DNA of 64,000 nucleotides from Bacteroides fragilis (GTDB lineage: Bacteria; Bacteroidota; Bacteroidia; Bacteroidales; Bacteroidaceae), in assembly GCF_002849695.1 (NCBI RefSeq), contig NZ_CP018937.1, positions 4,898,001 through 4,962,000 of the forward strand, given 5' to 3'. Made by a program: the position numbers and the translations under genes. Each line of letters starts with the position of its first letter. Position 1 is the first letter of the stretch. The notes beneath the pieces are model-generated. The model saw only the letters and a list, made by a program, of their open reading frames with translations. It did not search any database and was not told the origin of the DNA. Shown piece by piece: positions 17,455 through 27,291 of this stretch.

Positions 17455-18917
17455 CTTTGTTTTTTGTTTAATGCGATCCGTGCCTGCAATTCCCAGGTAC
17501 GGATGCGATCTTTGTAAAGGTTGTGTCCATTCATCTTCACAATGTCGAGTGAGGCGTCCGAGTTATCGTCCCATCGGCGGCAGAGGTAGACAACTTCGTA
17601 TATACGGCCGATCTGGTAGCGGCGTGAGAAATTCAGTCCCAATGCGTAATCTTCACCATAGCTGGTATTGGGCACTTTCACTTCGCGGAGCATCGGTGTA
17701 TAGAATGCACGGGGAGCACCCAGACCATTAATACGGAGCGCATTGTTGCGTCCGTTTTCCGGGGTCCACTCTTTATGGTCAATGACGCCCGGCGGAATCA
17801 TGTTCATATCGAAGTCTGTCATCATGTAGGTGCCTACTACCATGGCACAGTTCTGTTCGTAGAAGGCATTGACCATCAGTTGCAGCGCTCTCTCGTGAGC
17901 ATATACATCGTCACTGTCCAGTTGCACGGCAAACTTGCCGCACAGGGGATGGTACACGCCCAGGTTCCAGCAACCGCCGATACCCAGGTCGTTACGCTCG
18001 GGAATGAGGTGAATCAGGCGGTCATCCTCTTTATATTCGTCGATGGCTTCGGTAGTGCCGTCGGTAGAATGATTGTCGATAACGATCAGATTGAACTTGA
18101 ATTCTGTTTTTTGGCTGAGCACCGAACGGATGGCATCGCGTATGGTGCGGATGCGGTTACGTACCGGGATTATCACGGAAGCTTCGTATTCAAAGTTATT
18201 GGCACTGAACTCTATCTTTTCAAACTCCGGTTTCAGATAACCGCCTATCTCTTTCAGGTGTTCGGTGCAAGTTGCTTCCATTTCGATCTGCCGTTCACGA
18301 TTTTTCGGGTCTACATAATCGAATATCTTTTCACCACTCTTGCGGGTATCATTCTCTATTTCCGAATAGAGATATTCGTTGATGTGTACCAGCGGATATT
18401 TCTGCGATAGTTTGAGGCGCAGGTCATAGAGACCGGCGAAGTCGTAACTGGTTTTCATCCTCTTAACAGTCTCTTTCAGGGCTGAGGCCTTGAATAGGAG
18501 TACAGAGCCGAAGTCAAAATCGTCACGGAGGCTTCCGAACTGATAGTCGATGACAGGGGCATTGCTCTGCTTACCTTCCGTCACCTGATAGTGGTCGGCA
18601 TATACCATGCCGGCTCCCGAGTCTTTGGCGATATGAATCATCCGTTCGAGTGCGAACATGCCCAACTCGAGTGTGGTATGTTTGGTATAGAGTAATGCAT
18701 AGTCTGCATCGGAACGCTCAGCAATGGCGTACATGGCAGCACTGTCAGTGAGTTTGTCCACATAGAGCAGTTCGCATCCCGGCAGTGGATCGATGTCGGG
18801 AGAGGTGGCGAGGAGGTAGATTTTCTTCACTAAATCTGTAGCCTGTAATCCTTGAACTGTTTTTTCTGCTTGTGCCACTCCCGCATAGGGGATGAAGCAA
18901 TTGATTGTTGATTCCAT
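17451..18917 (-). CDS. Tandem GT-A (family 2) glycosyltransferase-like protein
   Basis: The start at 18917 gives 488 residues; an upstream extension would run through low-quality coding sequence. The C-terminal part is a clear family 2 glycosyltransferase: ASVIIPVRNRIRTIRDAI (246-263), VIDNHSTDGT (279-288) and the metal-binding LDSDD (333-337). The first 180 residues also look like a degenerate GT-A domain (NCFIPYAG at the start, GAGMVYADHY near 101-110), so it is probably a tandem. It overlaps the DUF4922 gene by ATGA and heads the dense operon. A transferase at the head of a degradation operon is unexpected; it may build a glycan or act in reverse with its phosphorylase-like partner. Confidence 0.85.
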   Translation of the reverse strand: MESTINCFIPYAGVAQAEKTVQGLQATDLVKKIYLLATSPDIDPLPGCELLYVDKLTDSAAMYAIAERSDADYALLYTKHTTLELGMFALERMIHIAKDSGAGMVYADHYQVTEGKQSNAPVIDYQFGSLRDDFDFGSVLLFKASALKETVKRMKTSYDFAGLYDLRLKLSQKYPLVHINEYLYSEIENDTRKSGEKIFDYVDPKNRERQIEMEATCTEHLKEIGGYLKPEFEKIEFSANNFEYEASVIIPVRNRIRTIRDAIRSVLSQKTEFKFNLIVIDNHSTDGTTEAIDEYKEDDRLIHLIPERNDLGIGGCWNLGVYHPLCGKFAVQLDSDDVYAHERALQLMVNAFYEQNCAMVVGTYMMTDFDMNMIPPGVIDHKEWTPENGRNNALRINGLGAPRAFYTPMLREVKVPNTSYGEDYALGLNFSRRYQIGRIYEVVYLCRRWDDNSDASLDIVKMNGHNLYKDRIRTWELQARIALNKKQR

Positions 18918-19333
18918 AAGCGATTGACGGTCTCTCCCAAAATCTCTCCTACATTGGAGGGGAGGAGGGATACTGCCGATTATTATTGTTATTATTTCAT
19001 TTTTTTCTCTCTTTATTGTCTTCCGGCCTGTCACTAAGGCAGGTAGTCTCTTTTTCATTCATCCGATAGATGCGTAATTCCGATAACCGGAATAAAGCGT
19101 TGGTTTCTTTTCACGATCACTCCATTCACTCCGCATGCTCACTCCATTTACATACCGGGGTAAAGAGCTTTACATGCCGGGGTAAAAGGTTTTACACGCC
19201 GGGGTAAAAGCCGTTACACGCCGAGGTAAATGCTTTTACATCCGTTCGAAAAAGCCGGTAAATGTAACGCGTTGATAAATAGAGCCATTTATTAAACTAC
19301 ACATTTACCGGATGAACCTCTCTATTCTCCCCA
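18918..19333. other. Gene-free gap between two - strand operons
   Basis: This 416-bp gap holds the 22-bp tandem array (19147-19234), an inverted repeat TTCTCCCC/GGGGAGAA at 19325-19332/19342-19349 that overlaps the end of the phosphoesterase gene, and no convincing coding sequence. It should contain the promoter and leader of the glycosyltransferase operon. No clear TAnnTTTG box was found there. Confidence 0.6.
19147..19234 (-). repeat. 22-bp tandem array 1 (4 units plus decayed edges)
   Basis: Four contiguous 22-bp units start at 19147, 19169, 19191 and 19213. Each reads TTTAC-N8-GTAAA (the last has GTTAC) on the + strand, with a GC-rich centre. On the - strand the centre is CCCCGGTATG or close variants. 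A weaker fifth unit covers 19235-19256, and the 22-bp phase continues upstream as CACTCCAT at 19118 and 19140. It lies about 230 bp before the glycosyltransferase start. It is not CRISPR, because there are no spacers. Confidence 0.85.
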
Positions 19334-21205
19334 TTACGGGAGGGGAGAACAGTTGAGTCTTCCCACTTCGCCGCCGGTAGCTGTAAACAGTACCTGATGG
19401 CGACTGACGGGAATCACGGTATTAATCAGTGAATTACCGATCTTATGTTTCCACAGTACCTGCCCGGTGCTTGCTTCCAGTGCAAAGATAAGTCCTTCTT
19501 TGGTACTACTGAACACTACGCCGTCTTTTTCCATCTGCATGGATGGGGCATGTTCATAGCCGAAACCGACATTAGAGGCCCAGAGCTTTTTCGGGACGTC
19601 TCCGATGGTGGAGTAACAGACTACGCTGTCATTCATTGTTTTGCTATAGATCCTTTTTTTGTCGGCGGATAATCCGATGGTTTCGCGTACCATCGACTGG
19701 AAGGTACGCCATACAGTTTCTCCTGTCTCCAGGTTGATGGCAGTCATGGCACGTTGCGGGTCGGTGATGAATACTTTTCCGTGTGCAGCTACCGGCCATA
19801 CGGCAGCGGGTGAGAAGTGCATGCGGGTGAGTCCTCCGGTCCATTTCCAGAGTTCCTTGCCGTTAGTCTTGTCAAGGGCATAGAGCGTATTGTCCCATGC
19901 ACCGAATATGACTTTGTTTCCTTCTATCAGAGGTTTTGTCTCAACATAGCCCTTGATGCCGGCATAGCTCCACAACACCTTTCCGCTTTTGATGTGGATG
20001 GCACGGAAGGTGGAGTCGCTGGCACCGATATAGGCAACTCCTTTTTCAATGGTTACGGCTCCCAATACCGGTTCTCCTGCGGTCACCCGCCAACGTTCTT
20101 TACCGGTTCGGGCATCCAGACCGTAAATGTTATGGTCGGCAGAGCCAAAGACGACGACTCCGTCGGCTACATCGGGAGTGCCTACAATACGTTTTCCGGA
20201 TTGGAAATTCCACAATTTCTGTCCGCTTTTCAAGGTATAGCAGGTCAGAAAACCCAAGTCGTCACCGACATAGACTTTGTCTTTCCAGACAGCAGGTGAG
20301 CAGTAAATACCGGCTCCGGTCTGCACTAACCAGTCTGCTTTCACTTGTGGATATTCTTCGTTCACCGCGAAACTGGGATATTTCACTGCTTTTCCGGAAC
20401 GGTCGTAATAAGGTTTAGTGAGTGACAAGGCAGCCCATCGTTTCATCGGTTCACCGATACGCTGTTCGTAAGTGATAATAGAATCCGGAGTGACATCAAA
20501 TATGCCATAACCGCCTATGCCATCTTTGTCCCGTAGGTTCGAGCGGGTGAGAATGCCCGGAATCCCGTCGTACGAGAGGAGACGGTTACGGTGATAGTGC
20601 CCTCCGATAAAGGTGCGGATATTGTAGGGACGCACGGCATCGGTGACATCATACCAGTTGTCAACATCTCCATCCAGCATGGGGTAGTGGGTGACCAGAA
20701 TCACAGGCTTGTCTTTCCCTGCTTTGTTCATTTCCTGTTTCATCCATGTGATGTCTTGCGGTACTACATGCCCGTAGGCCATGCGCATTAGCGGACCGGA
20801 ATTGAATCCAAGGAACAGGAAGCCTTTGTGTTCAAATTCAAATCGCTCTCCTCCGAAAATATCGCTGAACGCGGTGCATCCGGAGTCGCTCCATTTGGTT
20901 TCGTGATTACCCAGTATGACATAGTATTTCACCTTCAACTGGTCGAGTATGGACTTTACAAGCAACATGGTGGCACGGTCACCTTCTTCGGTGAGGTCTC
21001 CGGTGACTAATACAAAGTCTATTCCCGGCGTGGTGTTAATCTGTTCGACAGAACGCTTCAAATCTTCTGCCGGTTTCGGGTTGTTGGGACTGAGGTGTAT
21101 GTCCGTCAGTTGTGCAAAGCGGAAAGAACCTGTTGCCTGTGCCTGCACGGCGGCAGGCAACAGGAAAAACAAAATGATTACGAATATAGAAAGCCTTCTA
21201 TTCAT
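19334..21205 (-). CDS. Exported calcineurin-like phosphoesterase fused to a PQQ-type beta-propeller
   Basis: The 623-residue protein has a signal peptide (IFVIILFFLLPAAVQAQA), then a metallophosphatase domain (about 28-270) with the full motif set LTDIH, VTGDLTEEG, LGNHE, VTHYP and GGHYHRN. From about residue 290 it is a propeller of PQQ-like repeats (GDDLGFLTCYTLKSGQKLWNF, DHNIYGLDARTGKERWRV, DNTLYALDKTNGKELWKW). It presumably removes phosphate from a periplasmic substrate, with the propeller binding glycan or protein. It is separated by 111 bp from the amidase gene upstream and is the last gene of the namZ2 group. The substrate is unknown. Confidence 0.88.
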   Translation of the reverse strand: MNRRLSIFVIILFFLLPAAVQAQATGSFRFAQLTDIHLSPNNPKPAEDLKRSVEQINTTPGIDFVLVTGDLTEEGDRATMLLVKSILDQLKVKYYVILGNHETKWSDSGCTAFSDIFGGERFEFEHKGFLFLGFNSGPLMRMAYGHVVPQDITWMKQEMNKAGKDKPVILVTHYPMLDGDVDNWYDVTDAVRPYNIRTFIGGHYHRNRLLSYDGIPGILTRSNLRDKDGIGGYGIFDVTPDSIITYEQRIGEPMKRWAALSLTKPYYDRSGKAVKYPSFAVNEEYPQVKADWLVQTGAGIYCSPAVWKDKVYVGDDLGFLTCYTLKSGQKLWNFQSGKRIVGTPDVADGVVVFGSADHNIYGLDARTGKERWRVTAGEPVLGAVTIEKGVAYIGASDSTFRAIHIKSGKVLWSYAGIKGYVETKPLIEGNKVIFGAWDNTLYALDKTNGKELWKWTGGLTRMHFSPAAVWPVAAHGKVFITDPQRAMTAINLETGETVWRTFQSMVRETIGLSADKKRIYSKTMNDSVVCYSTIGDVPKKLWASNVGFGYEHAPSMQMEKDGVVFSSTKEGLIFALEASTGQVLWKHKIGNSLINTVIPVSRHQVLFTATGGEVGRLNCSPLP

Positions 21206-21316
21206 AGATGATGATTTTATTTGTTATTACTACACTTTTCAGTTTCTTGTCAGTGGAACGGTTGCTGCCTTGATGAGGGTATGCACCCTATACGTGCAGT
21301 TACTCCACCTGTGTTA

Positions 21317-24300
21317 TCATTGTTCAAAGAAAGCCAGTATGGCTTTCATTAACTGTTCTCTCTCTTCGGGGGTACGTACCGATTCGAACGGGAATCCCAA
21401 TACACAGGTCTTATAATCTCCTTTATAGGCTATACCGGCACTCAGGTTGTTTTCCGAATATCGCAATACGGTGAATGCTCCCCGGACGGCCGGTTCGATG
21501 GCATCGGGCGACTCTACGACATACGATTCCGGATTCAACTCCTGATGGTATGTGTAATTTCCCTTGATTGCAGGGAATGGGGAAGCAACGCCTTTGACTT
21601 TTCCGTTACGGGCGGCTTGTCCTGTGCGCCATTTGTATTTCAATACTTCCATCGCGAACTTCTTGTCTTTTTCGTCCGCTTTCGCTAAACGATTATCCCA
21701 TAGGTCCGATGCTACATAGGCTCCCGATACGAAGAAATTACCTCCTGTCCGGCAATAATCTGAGATGGCATTCTGCATTTCTTCGCTAAAAGTCTTAAAC
21801 TCCAATGGTTTTACTCCTTCCCGTCCCATCTTGCTCTGACATTGTTTACCCAAAATCAGGTCTACGTATTTGTAGTCGTTCATCCGCAGGACAGGAATGC
21901 CCCCTGACGCAGCATCCGTCTGGTTGGCGATACTATCTCTCCCGTTTTTCTTCTTGAGTGAAGAGCAGGGAGTGAGACCACACGATACAAATGAATATCC
22001 TGCTTTCAGAATCGCCTCTCCATGTACAGCCGGATAGTCGAATGAGTTTCCGGCAATTACCATTGTCTCGTGCGTACCATAGCTGTCGCCGAATCCGGAG
22101 GCGTCGTCGTCCATCCATGGGATCTGTCGACGAAACTCTTTCATCGGACCAATATAGCTGATGTCTGTCTGGTAAGGTACTCCGTGGTCCAGTTCGTCAA
22201 GGAATCCGGCCAGGGTGTCTGCATCTGCCGTAAAGTCTGCCGGACCACTGACTCGGCTAAACCCGTTCACTACCAGTACTGTTCCCTTTTCGTTGAGGGC
22301 TTTCCCGATAGAAAGAATTTCGGACGGGAAACTTTCACCTCCCTTGTTGAGGGCGGTTACTTTGAAACTGCAAACTACGCCTGAAGGGATGTTTGTCTGG
22401 TAATCCGGAGTGTTTACGATCACGCCATTATCAAAGTCTCCTTCTCCAATGCGGGTATATACGATGTATTGGTCTGCTTTTGCGGTAGGTTCCAGCGGAT
22501 CGTCTACCGGTTGCCATGAAAGCATTATCCGGTTGCCCTCTATGAAGCGCAGGCTTATAGAATCGACGGGCAAAGGCTGTACCACATAATCCATTTTATA
22601 TTGGGAACAGAGGAATTGCAGCATTCCTTTGTAGATGGCACGGCTGACGGTGAAACGAAAACGAGGATCCAGTCCGTAACGCATGTCGGCAAAGTTCTGG
22701 TGAGACAGGAGTTCAAGCAACATGGTTGGTACTCGTGGCACACGGGCCTCATAATAGGACTGGTTCCACATTCCGCGGCGGGTCCATTCCGGTTCATGCA
22801 AAGTGCGGATGTCTTTCACGATGTTGGACTGTATCAGGTCGCACAAGTCCCGGGAGGCATACCGTGAAGTGCCATTTGCATATATCCCGTCATAGGCAGA
22901 GGTTTGGAAAATACCTAATGTGCCGATAATGGTGTCACCATAGGTAGTGCCGGCATCTGAATGGAAGGCGAAAGCCATGTCTATGGGAATATTCAGTCCT
23001 TTTTCAGTGGGGTTGGCAGCCGAACCTCCGGCGAGATAGTTCACCCAAATTCCACGTGATTTATAGTCATCGGTATAATCGTTCTTACCGCGACTGTCTG
23101 AGTAAACGCTATCCGGTATGCCTGCCCATTGCATCCAGTAGCGTGCTGCTTCGCAGAAACGAGGGTAGTTACTGATCTCATAAGGATAATCTACACCCCC
23201 TTCTTCAGAGATACTGCGGGCGATGTTTCCATAACCACCGCCTATTTTTACAGCATCGGCTGTCACCAGACGGCCCGCTTTGGAGGATTGGTTGCTGAGG
23301 ACGACTTTGTGATCGGTTTTGCCTGCACTGAAACTAAAAGTGCCTAAGTAGATCCAGGTTCCTCCTCCCATCTGCTGGTTTACTTTGAACTGTGATGTGC
23401 CGCCTTGGTGATAGACGGTGTATAGAGCATCGTCTGTACTGTTGTCCACCGTTTTATAGGAGACATAAACAGCATATCGGCCTGACCGGGGAATTGCGGG
23501 GAGCCATTCGGCAATGCTTGCAGTTCCTTTCTTAATCGTTTCTGTCTGGCGGTAACTGCCTTCGCAAAAGGGATTCTCAAAGTCTTTGTACGTTGCCCTC
23601 AGGTGGGCGAATCCTGTTTCGGTTCCGTTGCTCCATGCCTTACTGCCGTTTTGTTCTGTATAAATTGAGTGTCCGTCTCTGCATCCATCGTTGTCGACAA
23701 TAATTTCAGTTGTCTGCCAGTCTCTTTCACGAGGAAGAAGGACAGTCGCTCCGGCATTTTCTAACATCGGAACAAGGAAAGGGAGTACATAGCTTTGAGT
23801 GTAGAGATCTTCTACGGTCTGAAAAATACGTGCACGCTGCCACTCCCAACGGGTTAGCTTCGGTTCGTAATAAAAGCCGTGACTTTGCCATAAAGCGATG
23901 TGCCGGTTCTGTAATCCGTTTGTGGGGGCATACGGAGCAGATAACCGGGTAATCAGGGGGTTGTCTACTTTGTGGCTGAATGTCAGAGTTTTCATCTTGC
24001 CCTTTTTACTTCGAAGTGCCAGGGGGATCAGTTCTTCGATGGCATGGTGGTCTGTCCGGATCTGTAATTTCCGTTTGCTCAACTCTGGGGGGAGCAGCGC
24101 TTTTACGCTCTGATAGATTTCGGCTACGTTGTTTTCGCGGAAAGGAATGTATGAACAGTTCATGTTAGCGAAAAATATCAGTTCGTTTTTTTCCATACTG
24201 ATAGAATCGATACGGATTTTCCCGATAGAAACTTCTTTCCGGGCAGTTTCATTCAGGAGCTCACCTACTTGGGAGCGTAGGTCTTTGGGCAGGTCTTGCG

Positions 24301-24367
24301 CTGCTGCGGCTTGTGGGAATAAGCCGGCTGCAAGCAGCAGAATCAGGGAAGTGCGGATTGGTTTCAT
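21317..24367 (-). CDS. Exported amidase_3-like protein with golvesin-type domain (annotated in relatives as xanthan lyase)
   Basis: This 1016-residue protein starts with a signal peptide (SLILLLAAGLFPQAAAAQ). The region 140-215 and the FAFHSDAG segment resemble zinc amidases of peptidoglycan (N-acetylmuramoyl-L-alanine amidase type 3), as does MLLELLSHQNFADMRYGLD further on. Inserted between them (about 225-375) is a golvesin C-terminal-like beta domain (YAVYVSYKTVDNSTDDALY to RLVTADAVKIGGG). A fibronectin-like segment and a large C-terminal domain follow. It is 12 bp behind the symporter gene. Together with NamZ2 it would strip peptides from glycan chains so that MurNAc ends become accessible. 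The amidase activity is inferred from motifs. Confidence 0.75.
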   Translation of the reverse strand: MKPIRTSLILLLAAGLFPQAAAAQDLPKDLRSQVGELLNETARKEVSIGKIRIDSISMEKNELIFFANMNCSYIPFRENNVAEIYQSVKALLPPELSKRKLQIRTDHHAIEELIPLALRSKKGKMKTLTFSHKVDNPLITRLSAPYAPTNGLQNRHIALWQSHGFYYEPKLTRWEWQRARIFQTVEDLYTQSYVLPFLVPMLENAGATVLLPRERDWQTTEIIVDNDGCRDGHSIYTEQNGSKAWSNGTETGFAHLRATYKDFENPFCEGSYRQTETIKKGTASIAEWLPAIPRSGRYAVYVSYKTVDNSTDDALYTVYHQGGTSQFKVNQQMGGGTWIYLGTFSFSAGKTDHKVVLSNQSSKAGRLVTADAVKIGGGYGNIARSISEEGGVDYPYEISNYPRFCEAARYWMQWAGIPDSVYSDSRGKNDYTDDYKSRGIWVNYLAGGSAANPTEKGLNIPIDMAFAFHSDAGTTYGDTIIGTLGIFQTSAYDGIYANGTSRYASRDLCDLIQSNIVKDIRTLHEPEWTRRGMWNQSYYEARVPRVPTMLLELLSHQNFADMRYGLDPRFRFTVSRAIYKGMLQFLCSQYKMDYVVQPLPVDSISLRFIEGNRIMLSWQPVDDPLEPTAKADQYIVYTRIGEGDFDNGVIVNTPDYQTNIPSGVVCSFKVTALNKGGESFPSEILSIGKALNEKGTVLVVNGFSRVSGPADFTADADTLAGFLDELDHGVPYQTDISYIGPMKEFRRQIPWMDDDASGFGDSYGTHETMVIAGNSFDYPAVHGEAILKAGYSFVSCGLTPCSSLKKKNGRDSIANQTDAASGGIPVLRMNDYKYVDLILGKQCQSKMGREGVKPLEFKTFSEEMQNAISDYCRTGGNFFVSGAYVASDLWDNRLAKADEKDKKFAMEVLKYKWRTGQAARNGKVKGVASPFPAIKGNYTYHQELNPESYVVESPDAIEPAVRGAFTVLRYSENNLSAGIAYKGDYKTCVLGFPFESVRTPEEREQLMKAILAFFEQ

Positions 24368-24379
24368 TGTGATGTTAAG

Positions 24380-25828
24380 TTAATTGGTTTTCTTAATCAG
24401 GAGGCATAGTCCTATAAAAGTGAACAAAGCATTAAATATCAGTAGTTCGTAACTGAATTGATAACCATTGAACCAGGTCTCCGAGTTCTTTTGCAAAATG
24501 AAACAGAGGATGGGTGAGAGGATGGCTACCAGGGGGATATATCGGTCACGTACTTGTTTTTTAGTAAAAATGCCAAAGGCGAACAGGCCTAAAATAGGGC
24601 CATATGTATAGCTGGCAAGGATGTAGACAGCATCAATAACGCTGGTATTATTCAGTAGATTGAATACGAAGATGACAATTCCCATGACGACCGCCATGCC
24701 GATATGTACTCGTTTACGTATCTTTTGTACAGTATTTTCTGTTTTTCCTTTGCTTCCCAGTATGTCTACGGTGAACGAGGTAGTCAGTGCTGTCAGGGCT
24801 GATCCTGCTGCGGAATAAGCTGCTGAAATCAACCCAATGATGAACAAGATGCCTACAATGGCTGGAAAATATCCACCTGTAGCGATCATAGGGAAAAGCT
24901 CGTCACTTTTTGCCGGATTTGCGATGCCCTGGCGTGACGTGAAGATGTAGAGCAGTACTCCCAGCATCAGAAATAAGAGGATGATGAAAAATTGGGAGAT
25001 GCCGCTGGTAATCATATTCTTTTGTGAGTCTTTGAAGTTTTTGCAGCTTAGGTTACGTTGCATCATGTCTTGGTCGAGTCCTGTCATGGCTATCATTGTA
25101 AACACACCGGCAAGAAACTGCTTGAAGAAGTAACGTTTGTCATTTACGTCGTCAAAAAAGAACATACGTGACAGGGAACTGTCGGAGATACTGGAAATCA
25201 TCTCTGTGAAACTGAGCCGCAGATCGGTGGCAATGTAGTAAATACATAATACGACGGATACTACCAGACAGAATGTTTTCAGTGAATCAGTCCAAATCAG
25301 TGATTTCACTCCTCCACGGAATGTGTAGAGCCAGACCAATGTTACTGTGAGAATGACATTCAGGATGAAAGGCATGTGAAAAGGTTCGAAAACCAGAAAT
25401 TGTAATGTGAGGCATACGAGGAATAACCGTACAGCTGCTCCCAGCATTTTGGAGATGAAGAAAAACCATGCTCCTGTCTTATAAGAAGAGGTTCCGAAAC
25501 GGCTCTCCAAGTACTCATAAATGGATACCAAATTCATCCGGTAGAACAAGGGTATCAAAACAAAGGCTATAACGATTTGTCCGGTTACAAAACCAAGTAC
25601 CATTTGCAAGTATGAGAAATTGCTGACTCCAACCATGCCGGGAACCGATACAAAGGTGACTCCGGATATGCTGGAACCAATCATGGCAAAGGCTACCACA
25701 TACCAAGCCGACTTGCGGTTACCCACAAAGAATCCTTCGTTATCAGCTTTTCTTCCTGCAATGTATGAAATGGTAAACAATATCAGGAAATAAGCAGCAA
25801 TAGTGATTAATACCGCTATAGGTGTCAT
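24380..25828 (-). CDS. Sodium:solute symporter (SSS family)
   Basis: This 482-residue transporter has about 13 membrane segments. It begins with an extracytoplasmic N-terminus and the SSS core SAWYVVAFAMIGSSISGVTFVSVPG, typical of the sodium-binding region, and YSAAGSALTALTTSFTVD in a later helix. It lies 43 bp behind namZ2 and 12 bp before the amidase gene, so the cargo is likely a sugar, sialic-acid-like or muropeptide-derived compound. It may be the permease that pairs with NamZ2, parallel to MurT/AmpG with NamZ1. The family is certain; the cargo is inferred. Confidence 0.9.
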   Translation of the reverse strand: MTPIAVLITIAAYFLILFTISYIAGRKADNEGFFVGNRKSAWYVVAFAMIGSSISGVTFVSVPGMVGVSNFSYLQMVLGFVTGQIVIAFVLIPLFYRMNLVSIYEYLESRFGTSSYKTGAWFFFISKMLGAAVRLFLVCLTLQFLVFEPFHMPFILNVILTVTLVWLYTFRGGVKSLIWTDSLKTFCLVVSVVLCIYYIATDLRLSFTEMISSISDSSLSRMFFFDDVNDKRYFFKQFLAGVFTMIAMTGLDQDMMQRNLSCKNFKDSQKNMITSGISQFFIILLFLMLGVLLYIFTSRQGIANPAKSDELFPMIATGGYFPAIVGILFIIGLISAAYSAAGSALTALTTSFTVDILGSKGKTENTVQKIRKRVHIGMAVVMGIVIFVFNLLNNTSVIDAVYILASYTYGPILGLFAFGIFTKKQVRDRYIPLVAILSPILCFILQKNSETWFNGYQFSYELLIFNALFTFIGLCLLIKKTN

Positions 25829-25871
25829 GCTTTTCAGATTAATGAATATAATATTTCCGGTTAAGAGTTAA

Positions 25872-27041
25872 TCAATTGTCTGGATAGAGTAGATAAGGCT
25901 TTCGCTGTACTTTGAACTTTTCGACATCCTCTTTCCATCTTGCTTTTATTTCGTCGGCATTTTTGCCCTCTTCTATCATTTTACGTACATAGTCTGTACC
26001 GATCAGTAACTCAAAAAATGGTCTGAAGAAATGGTCCCCCATATTTAGATTACGATAGGCATCGATTATGTAGGTTAGGTTTACTCCTTTTTTCCATATA
26101 TCTTCGTCGCTGAGATTGCTTAGATTTACTCCATGACACAATTTATTGAGTTGTGGTGGGTTCTTTGCTCCTGGGACACTTCGAGGAGTAAAACTGTAGT
26201 TGTATCCGGTCATATTAGGATGTCCGTAAACTTGGAAAGGTAAATTGGTCCCGCGTCCCAGACTTACCGGGGTTGCTTCAAAGAAGCAGGTAGAAGGATA
26301 TAGGTAGATCGCTTTCATATTCGGCAGGTTAGGTGAAGGAGGAATGGGCAGGCGATACATCGTCTGGTGAGTGTAGTTCTTACAAGGAATGACTGTCACA
26401 TCACAAGTCCGTGAGGAGGGCAACCAACCCTCACCGTTGACCATCAGGGCTAACTCACCCAGTGTCATTCCATGTACAATGGGAATAGGTAATCCGCCTA
26501 CTCCTGATTTATATTTCATATCCAATATCGGTCCATCGACATAATGCCCGTTCGGATTGGGGCGATCCAGGATAAGAACCTTGCGGTTGTATTCAGAACA
26601 GGCATCCATCAGCCGTACCATGGATATGTAATAAGTGTAGAAGCGCAGCCCTACATCTTGTATGTCTACAATCAATATGTCGAACTTTCGTATGGAACTC
26701 TCACTGGGTTTCTTGGATTTTCCATCGTAGAGAGAAAGAATGGGGACTCCTGTTTTTGAATCTACTGTACTGGATACATGCTCACCGGCATCGGCATTCC
26801 CTCGGAAACCATGTTCGGGAGAGAAAATAGCGACTACATTGAACTTGTTTTCCAGCAAAACATCCAGAAGATGCTTGTTTCCTATCATTCCGGTATGATT
26901 GGAAAAAATAGCTATTCGCTTATTTTTCAGGATAGGAAAGTATTCATTGGTTTGCTCGGCACCTACAATTACCTCCTTCTTTTGTGCCTGACAAAAGAGA
27001 GTACTGCATAATAAAGTGAGTATAAGTAGGATCTTTTTCAT
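25872..27041 (-). CDS. namZ: Exo-beta-N-acetylmuramidase NamZ (DUF1343), copy 2
   Basis: The 389-residue protein has a signal peptide (ILLILTLLCSTLFCQAQ), the DUF1343 core IFSPEHGFRGNADAGEHVSS, the DILIVDIQDVGLRFYTYYISMVRLMDA block and VLDRPNPNGHYVDGP. It is shorter than copy 1 and clearly diverged. It is the first gene of a - strand group with a symporter and an amidase, behind a promoter that closely matches the one of susC. The shared promoter suggests that it works on oligosaccharides brought in by the SusCD pair. Confidence 0.92.
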   Translation of the reverse strand: MKKILLILTLLCSTLFCQAQKKEVIVGAEQTNEYFPILKNKRIAIFSNHTGMIGNKHLLDVLLENKFNVVAIFSPEHGFRGNADAGEHVSSTVDSKTGVPILSLYDGKSKKPSESSIRKFDILIVDIQDVGLRFYTYYISMVRLMDACSEYNRKVLILDRPNPNGHYVDGPILDMKYKSGVGGLPIPIVHGMTLGELALMVNGEGWLPSSRTCDVTVIPCKNYTHQTMYRLPIPPSPNLPNMKAIYLYPSTCFFEATPVSLGRGTNLPFQVYGHPNMTGYNYSFTPRSVPGAKNPPQLNKLCHGVNLSNLSDEDIWKKGVNLTYIIDAYRNLNMGDHFFRPFFELLIGTDYVRKMIEEGKNADEIKARWKEDVEKFKVQRKPYLLYPDN

Positions 27042-27069
27042 AAAAATAGTATTAGCAGGAATTTCTTTG

Positions 27070-27111
27070 TAGCAAAGATAGTCTTTATTTTAATATCAAA
27101 AACATATATTT
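27070..27111 (-). promoter_or_regulatory. namZ2 promoter with conserved operator-like block
   Basis: The -7 box TATCTTTG lies at 27073-27080 on the - strand. Upstream is a conserved AT-rich block that includes TTGATATTAAAATAA, part of a near-palindrome TTTTGATATTAAAA. 36 of 42 bases match the susC promoter (29166-29207) with no gaps. That is far more than two unrelated Bacteroides promoters would share. Confidence 0.75.
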
Positions 27112-27291
27112 AGATATATTTTATATTATAATCAATAATTTGCAAATTGAATCTTTATCTGAAGCTATAAGGTAAAATATAAAACTCTTCCTATTTCTAT
27201 GGTTCAAATCGTTATAGGAATAGAATGGGCTTTGTATTTTGCTGAGTATCCCTGATTGCCAACCGGGGATGTTGAGGCCTAATTGCGGATT

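Noticed and set aside
18918..19058. N-terminal extension of the glycosyltransferase by 47 codons
   Set aside because: The extension has unnatural composition (polar and proline-rich) and the ATG at 18917 begins the conserved protein.
19147..19234. Possible CRISPR array
   Set aside because: Units are directly contiguous at 22 bp with no spacers, and there are no cas genes.
25270..25310. AAATCAGT-like words inside the symporter gene
   Set aside because: They are not in 11-bp phase, lie inside coding sequence and have no -7 box near.
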